A DNA stretch of 10,133 nucleotides, from assembly GCA_903862155.1 (NCBI GenBank), contig CAIOXF010000324.1:1-10133 (forward strand). The letters run 5' to 3'. The position numbers were made by a program, and so were the translations under genes. Source of the DNA: an uncultured cyanobacterium (GTDB taxonomy: Bacteria; Cyanobacteriota; Cyanobacteriia; PCC-6307; Cyanobiaceae). This document shows, piece by piece, positions 6,754 through 10,133 of this stretch (the first letter of the stretch is position 1; every line of letters begins with the position of its first letter). Below the pieces are notes generated by a model. It had not been told where the DNA came from, made no database searches, and worked only from the letters and a program-made list of their open reading frames with translations.

Positions 6754-7958
6754 TGCCGGGGATTCAGGGTGCTGATGCCATGGCGCAGCCGCTTCTGTTG
6801 CAGGCGCCAGACCTGCCCCGCCGCATGGCCCACCAGGGGAGCGAACCCTGCCAGCAGCCTGCGCAGAAATGGCGTGCGCTCTAGCCGTTCGGCGCGCTCC
6901 AGCTCCTCGGCCTGCAGCGCCTGGAGCAGGGCCACTTCCGGCCGCCTGGCGGCCTCGATGCGAGCCAGGGCCTGATCGATCGCTTCCTTGGAGTTGGGGC
7001 CTGCGCTGGCCAGCTCCAGCAGGGCTTGAGCGGCTACGGCCGCATCTCTTAGAGCCATGTTGATTCCCTGGGCACGCACCGGACTCATCGGGTGGGCCGC
7101 ATCGCCCAGGAGCAGTAGGCCCGGCTGCCACCAGCGCTCCGCAAGCCCCACCTGCACGCTGAAGCGCACCGGCTCCCCAAGGTGGTGGCCGTTGCGTTGC
7201 AGCCAGCTGGCCAGAACCTGGGGTGCCTGGGTTCGGAGTCGCGCGATCCACTCGGTGGCGGTGTGCCTTGGGGTGGGGCTGCCTGGGCTGATGGCCCAAC
7301 CCAGCTGCACCAGCCCCTCCGCGCTGGTGAAGAGGCTGGCCAGCCCCTCGGGTCCCACCAGGGTGGTGAAGTCTTGGTCCGGCAACGGTTCTGCAGCGGC
7401 GGCAAAGCGGAACCACAGCACGTCGATCGGTCGCTCCGCAGCGCCCAGGGCGATCCCCGCTTTGCGGCGCAGCAGCGAGCTGCGACCATCGCAGCCCACC
7501 ACCAGATCGGCGGCCAGATGCTCTCCATCGGTGAGCACCACGCCGCACACCCGGCCTCTGGCATCGCGCTGTAGATCGGCGACAGGCCTGCCCCGATGCA
7601 GCGTGAGGCTGGCGGGGCGATTGCGTTCGGCGAGCAGGGATTCGAGCCAGGCCGTTTGACTCACCAGCGTGCAGGGCAGGTTTCCTGGACCTTCAAGGGG
7701 TTCCGCTGCTCGAAACAGCTCATGCCCTTCCACGGCCACGCGCCAGCCGCCGAGAGCGCGCTGCGGCACCGATTCGGGTATGGGCGCCAGGCCCAGCTGT
7801 TGCAGCGCCTGGAAGCCGGACGGCATCAGGGCCTCGCCCCGAAAGTTCCGCGCAAAATCCTGCGCTGCTTCCACCAGGGCGACCGCTGTGCCATTCCGGC
7901 TGAGCGCCACGGCCAGGGCCGCCCCACAGGGGCCGGCCCCCGTGATCACGACCCGCAT
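6750..7958 (-). CDS. FAD-dependent monooxygenase (group A, PHBH/UbiH fold)
   Basis: This 402-residue flavoprotein has the three hallmarks of the p-hydroxybenzoate hydroxylase family: the N-terminal dinucleotide-binding GAGPCG (7-12) with Glu30 at the end of the second strand, the DG motif GCDGRSS (155-161), and the GD motif GDAAHPMSPVRAQGIN (285-300), which contacts FAD. Family members use NAD(P)H and O2 to hydroxylate aromatic or polyene-like substrates; some act as plain oxidoreductases. There is no signal peptide; the protein is expected in the cytosol or loosely membrane-bound through its arginine- and leucine-rich C-terminus. The substrate cannot be deduced; a ubiH/coq6-type or secondary-metabolite hydroxylase are both possible. 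The ATG at 7958 is ten bases after the preceding gene, and its stop overlaps the next start, so it is an internal operon gene. Confidence 0.9.
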   Translation of the reverse strand: MRVVITGAGPCGAALAVALSRNGTAVALVEAAQDFARNFRGEALMPSGFQALQQLGLAPIPESVPQRALGGWRVAVEGHELFRAAEPLEGPGNLPCTLVSQTAWLESLLAERNRPASLTLHRGRPVADLQRDARGRVCGVVLTDGEHLAADLVVGCDGRSSLLRRKAGIALGAAERPIDVLWFRFAAAAEPLPDQDFTTLVGPEGLASLFTSAEGLVQLGWAISPGSPTPRHTATEWIARLRTQAPQVLASWLQRNGHHLGEPVRFSVQVGLAERWWQPGLLLLGDAAHPMSPVRAQGINMALRDAAVAAQALLELASAGPNSKEAIDQALARIEAARRPEVALLQALQAEELERAERLERTPFLRRLLAGFAPLVGHAAGQVWRLQQKRLRHGISTLNPRQ

Positions 7959-7968
7959 CGGGCTGACG

Positions 7969-8208
7969 TTAGATGAAGGAGTTGTAGTTGGGGGCTGTGC
8001 TGCCGTTCTGCTGCTGGCCCATTAGCGCACTCTTCTTGCGCAGCAGATAGTCGACCAGCTCCTGCTGCAGTGAGAGCAGTTCGCTGGTGCAGCCGCGGAA
8101 AGCGGCTTTGTGGCGGATCTCTTCGTGGCGGGTGTGCAGATCCCGCAGCATCAGCTGGATCGCATCCAGGGTGGCGGTATCAACCTGAGAGGCGGTCTGG
8201 GGCTCCAT
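7969..8208 (-). CDS. Conserved-looking 79-residue helical protein, function unknown
   Basis: The product is small, soluble and almost entirely helical by eye: TATLDAIQLMLRDLHTRHEEIRHKAA and then CTSELLSLQQELVDYLLRKKSAL show heptad-like spacing of Leu/Ile, separated by a short turn with one Cys. The tail is Gln/Asn-rich and disordered-looking. It may form a helical hairpin or coiled-coil dimer. I do not recognise a family. The ATG at 8208 lies inside the end of the upstream regulator gene (29-base overlap), and the stop is ten bases before the monooxygenase start, which fits a tightly packed operon. No good ribosome-binding site is visible, so translation may depend on coupling. Confidence 0.66.
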   Translation of the reverse strand: MEPQTASQVDTATLDAIQLMLRDLHTRHEEIRHKAAFRGCTSELLSLQQELVDYLLRKKSALMGQQQNGSTAPNYNSFI

Positions 8209-8827
8209 GGCGCGGCCGCTGATCAGTCCCGATCGTACGGCTCGTGGCCGCGCTGAACAGTCCCTGTGGAGCTGGGTTGCCGGCGAGGGCCAGTCGGGCG
8301 CTCAGCTCTTCCTGCAGGATGAGAAAGCGTGGGTGATCCACGTAGCGCCGCCGCACCAGGAGTTGTTCGCCGCGCTCACCGGGCAGCAGCGCAACACTGG
8401 CGAGTTCGTGATCGTGCTCGGCGGGGATGCGTTCGCTTTGGGTGATCCATACATCCACGATGCCCCGGCGCAGCAGCTTGAGGGGCTGCTCCATCTCGGC
8501 GTAGTCGAAATTGCCCGCCACCCATTCATCCTCGTTTTGCTCCCGTAGCACGGAATGCACATCCAGCTGTCCATCAATGCGGAGGGCCACCGGCGCATTC
8601 CACTCGTAATACTGATGAACATCCCGCTCCATGTGGAGCAGCGTGAGATCACCATCGAGGTGGTATTCCTGCCCGATCTTCACCAGTCTCACGCCAAACA
8701 CCTCACAGCAGCGCTTGGCATTGCGGCTAACCGACGACTGCGCCAGGTGCATCTTCCGGGCAACCTGCTCTTGCGTGCGGAGCCAGAGCAGTCCGTCGAG
8801 ACAGGAGAGGCAGTCGATGGGAATCAA
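8180..8827 (-). CDS. Short LysR-like transcriptional regulator
   Basis: The N-terminus contains a winged-helix type DNA-binding motif: TQEQVARKMHLAQSSVSRNAKRCCEVFGVRLVK (about residues 18-50), where 'LAQSSVSRNAKR' has the LysR recognition-helix pattern. The rest (HLDGDLTLLHMERDVHQYY, LRIDGQLDVHSVL, RRGIVDVWITQSERIP) resembles the first half of a LysR effector domain, but the protein stops at 215 residues whereas LysR proteins usually have about 300. The start is TTG at 8827, the first start after an in-frame stop, with GGAGG only three bases away. The last 25 or so residues are Arg/Gly/Pro-rich and run 29 bases into the next gene; a -1 frame would end at 8223 and abolish that overlap, so the natural C-terminus is uncertain. 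Being first in the operon, it may control the downstream genes and itself. Confidence 0.72.
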   Translation of the reverse strand: MIPIDCLSCLDGLLWLRTQEQVARKMHLAQSSVSRNAKRCCEVFGVRLVKIGQEYHLDGDLTLLHMERDVHQYYEWNAPVALRIDGQLDVHSVLREQNEDEWVAGNFDYAEMEQPLKLLRRGIVDVWITQSERIPAEHDHELASVALLPGERGEQLLVRRRYVDHPRFLILQEELSARLALAGNPAPQGLFSAATSRTIGTDQRPRHGAPDRLSG

Positions 8828-9040
8828 GGGCCTCCACTATCGGATGGGCCGAACTTAGCTCGTGTTTGCTGGGCTTCCCGGAATGACCCCGAAGCTGGAT
8901 ATCGGATCACAATGTTGCTCTTGCTACAGCAATTCTGGCTGATTCCTTTCGTCTCTTCATCTCGATGCCGCCCCGTGCCAGGGCCGATCGATCCCGGCCG
9001 TTGCGCCTACGGTGCCTTGGGCAGCAATCGCGCCTGACCA
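8828..9040. other. Upstream region of the minus-strand operon
   Basis: No convincing gene is present on either strand. The operon promoter is expected here on the minus strand, but I see no clean -35/-10 pair. A 12-bp palindrome lies at 8921-8932. The right part (about 8960-9040) may be additional decayed transposon sequence, since it adjoins the ISAs1 remnant. Confidence 0.45.
8921..8932. promoter_or_regulatory. Palindrome TTGCTACAGCAA, possible regulator box
   Basis: TTGCT and AGCAA are exact inverted copies around AC. It sits about 95 bases upstream of the regulator's TTG start. LysR proteins bind short palindromes of the T-N11-A kind near their own promoters, so autoregulation is conceivable. 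This is inference from position and symmetry only. Confidence 0.25.
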
Positions 9041-9223
9041 TTGGCCTCCGAACCCGTCCCTACGTCTTGCGCTGCAAGCGATCTGACTCGACATCCCGGT
9101 GTGGTCGAGGAGCAGGATTCCCTGGTGTGTGACGGCAAGACGCTGCGGGGCTCCATCGATGAAACCCCCTACGTGACCGATGGCCGTGGCGAGATCCAGG
9201 CCCTGCGCCAGCTGCTGGGGTAG
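9041..9223 (+). pseudogene. ISAs1-family transposase remnant
   Basis: The stretch 9101-9220 encodes VVEEQDSLVCDGKTLRGSIDET and then VTDGRGEIQALRQLLG. 'DGKTLRGS' is the signature around the first catalytic Asp of ISAs1/H-repeat DDE transposases. In intact proteins of this family the GS motif is followed by a strand-rich segment (FIAQVTLYS...LGVAIAQ) before the part resembling GEIQALRQLL; here the two pieces are almost joined, implying an internal in-frame deletion. The frame ends at TAG right after, and the later catalytic residues and C-terminus are absent. The first 20 codons of the open frame look unrelated; another frame reads LQAI-stop-LDIP just before, so an older frameshift near 9090 is likely. 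It is not functional. The family call comes from motif memory. Confidence 0.68.
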
Positions 9224-9444
9224 GGCCAACTCGCCGAAGAGCAACATCTGAGATGACGTTGATCTAAAAGACCCTGGCTACCCCATCCTGCTGTGCAGGG
9301 GTGGCTCGGCGTTGCTGATGTCGTTTCCATGCCGTTCGCTGCCGTGATCAACGGCGCAGAACGTCGGTGTAGCAGTGCGTGTGCTGGCAGTCCTCAACGC
9401 GTTGCTGTAGGCACTGTTTCGGTTTGTAACCAGCGGGTGGAAGG
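9224..9444. other. Non-coding spacer with two small hairpins
   Basis: I see no gene here. Two inverted repeats are present: CCTGC-TGT-GCAGG (9287-9299), and a longer imperfect one at 9333-9363, where CGTTC and GCCGT pair with ACGGC and GAACG across a 3x3 internal mismatch and a GATCA loop. The region lies between a transposase remnant and an orphan gene and may be residual insertion-sequence DNA. Confidence 0.4.
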
Positions 9445-9816
9445 ATGGCTGACGGCTGGATCGCCTTTCAATACCTTGAAATCGTCCGGATGCGGTTAGC
9501 TTCCCTAGGCGATCATTGTCGCCCGGACAGTATAGGCTTTTTGGAGGCCGATCCGATGTTTGAACCGGGCTTGAATCCGCTGCTGCGCTTGTATCGTCCG
9601 CACGGCTCGTCGGCTGATGTGTGGTTGATCTATGAGGATTTAAATGAAGAGAGTTTTGTCGCTGCCTTCCAGCCTGCCCGTAGCGAGCGGTCTGGAGATT
9701 CGTTTGGCAGGTTTACAACCGCCTCCATTAGGGACATGCGTGTTTTCCTTGGTCAGCTGATTTCAGGTGGCTGGGAAATTGACCCATCGCCTTTCGGTGG
9801 TCGAGGGGTCGTCTAA
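9445..9816 (+). CDS. Unrecognised 123-residue protein, AT-richer than neighbours
   Basis: The frame starts at the first ATG after a stop (9427-9429) and encodes a soluble protein with no signal peptide or membrane helix. It has an acidic, aromatic middle (DVWLIYEDLNEESFVAAFQPARSE) and ends in a Gly-rich tail (SPFGGRGVV). I recognise no family. The codon choice differs from the GC-rich genes to the left, with AAT, TTA, ATA, AGT and ACA used freely, which suggests recent acquisition, in line with insertion-sequence traces on both sides. AAGG directly abuts the ATG, too close for a normal ribosome-binding site; the ATG at 9490 is another possible start. A real gene is likely from the length and from the sensible amino-acid composition, but not certain. 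Confidence 0.5.
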   Translation: MADGWIAFQYLEIVRMRLASLGDHCRPDSIGFLEADPMFEPGLNPLLRLYRPHGSSADVWLIYEDLNEESFVAAFQPARSERSGDSFGRFTTASIRDMRVFLGQLISGGWEIDPSPFGGRGVV

Positions 9817-10089
9817 TCGTGTTTCAGGTTGTTGTGCCCTGGGCGGTTTCTTTGGAGTTCAAGGCGTCTCTCTGTAACACAGGTTGGCTTTGAAGCCCCT
9901 GGTGGGCAGCAGCGCGTGCGTGCGCTGAGTTAAGCCAAGTGCTGTTGCTTCTGGCCGACCTGTTAAGCGGTCGTCAGATCAGAGTGGATCAAGCTTAAGT
10001 GTGTAGTCCCAGCAGGTTGTTCAGCTGACAAGTGGGTGTGAGCTCGTCAGGGTCGGAGTGTCACCGCCGTCCCGTAAAGCTCACCACCT
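9817..10089. other. Non-coding stretch before the IS481 element
   Basis: No convincing gene is seen. It contains small symmetrical elements: GGCTT-TG-AAGCC (9886-9897) and CAGCGC-GTGCGT-GCGCTG (9910-9927), and two copies of GTTAAGC (9929-9935 and 9962-9968). None is followed by a T-tract. The last 31 bases are probably the end of the insertion sequence. Confidence 0.4.
9910..9927. repeat. Perfect 6-bp inverted repeat (CAGCGC/GCGCTG)
   Basis: CAGCGC (9910-9915) and GCGCTG (9922-9927) flank the loop GTGCGT. It is about 95 bases after the orphan gene. Without a T-tract it is not a typical terminator. Confidence 0.3.
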
Positions 10090-10133
10090 ATGCATACCCA
10101 CCCCAATGCCCGGCTGACACCCCTTGGCCGGGA
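10059..10133 (+). mobile_element. Left end of an IS481-type insertion sequence, cut by the window edge
   Basis: The transposase start at 10090 identifies the element. IS481 ends usually begin with TGT, and TGTCACCGCC at 10059 lies 31 bases before the start codon, a distance that fits a terminal inverted repeat followed directly by the gene. The exact boundary is inferred, because the matching right end and any target duplication lie outside. Confidence 0.5.
10090..10133 (+). CDS. IS481-family transposase, 3'-partial (first 14 codons)
   Basis: The last 44 bases encode MHTHPNARLTPLGR and run off the window. The N-terminus 'H-x-NARLTPLGR' is typical of IS481-type transposases, which begin this way before a helix-turn-helix and a DDE integrase core. 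The start is ATG. Whether the gene is intact cannot be judged here. The identification rests on a short but distinctive motif. Confidence 0.68.
   Translation, partial: MHTHPNARLTPLGR

Noticed and set aside
6754..7548. Long upstream extension of the secreted-protein frame on the minus strand
   Set aside because: The extra residues are Gly/Arg/Ala/Pro-rich shadow of the monooxygenase; the signal peptide begins only after 6753.
8555..9037. A 160-codon plus-strand frame opposite the regulator
   Set aside because: Most of it is antisense to the LysR-like HTH region and the remainder has no recognisable feature.
9929..9968. Two GTTAAGC sites that fit the integron GTTRRRY core
   Set aside because: No matching RYYYAAC partners or integrase are present, and two short matches are expected by chance.

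Overview
This GC-rich window reads like a chromosomal segment of a picocyanobacterium (Synechococcus/Cyanobium type). That assignment is inferred from the flavour of the proteins: a phosphoglucomutase, a short 'DCLSCLDGLLWL' LysR-like regulator, a cation antiporter with an 'LGPTD' motif and an HAE1-type RND pump. No rRNA or other taxonomic marker is present.

Layout. Positions 2-2074 (+) hold the C-terminal two thirds of an RND efflux pump subunit whose N-terminus lies outside the window. Only 26 bases later, and convergent with it, is a small potassium channel (2101-2658, -). A gene-free stretch of about 600 bases with two clear hairpins separates the channel from a divergently transcribed CPA1-like cation:proton antiporter (3262-4536, +). 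The antiporter lacks the Asn-Asp pair expected at the ion site. Together 2.1-4.5 kb looks like a small cation-transport locus.

From 8827 down to 4583 five genes run on the minus strand with overlaps or gaps of at most about 60 bases and are probably one operon: a short LysR-like regulator, a 79-residue helical protein, a group A FAD monooxygenase, a small secreted four-cysteine protein that starts on the monooxygenase stop codon (ATGA), and phosphoglucomutase (pgm). The substrate of the monooxygenase and the role of the two small proteins cannot be read from the sequence. pgm may simply be a housekeeping gene at the end of the unit.

The right end (about 8.83-10.13 kb) is gene-poor and mobile-element-derived. 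It holds a short remnant of an ISAs1-type transposase with an apparent internal deletion, several small hairpins, an unrecognised 123-codon gene with more AT-rich codon use than its neighbours, and at the edge the first 14 codons of an IS481-type transposase that continues beyond the window.

I did not find a CRISPR array, tRNA, rRNA, or a recognised defence system. The best candidates for something undescribed are the antiporter without its ND motif, the membrane insert in the RND pump, the compact five-gene minus-strand unit, and the orphan gene between the two insertion-sequence traces.
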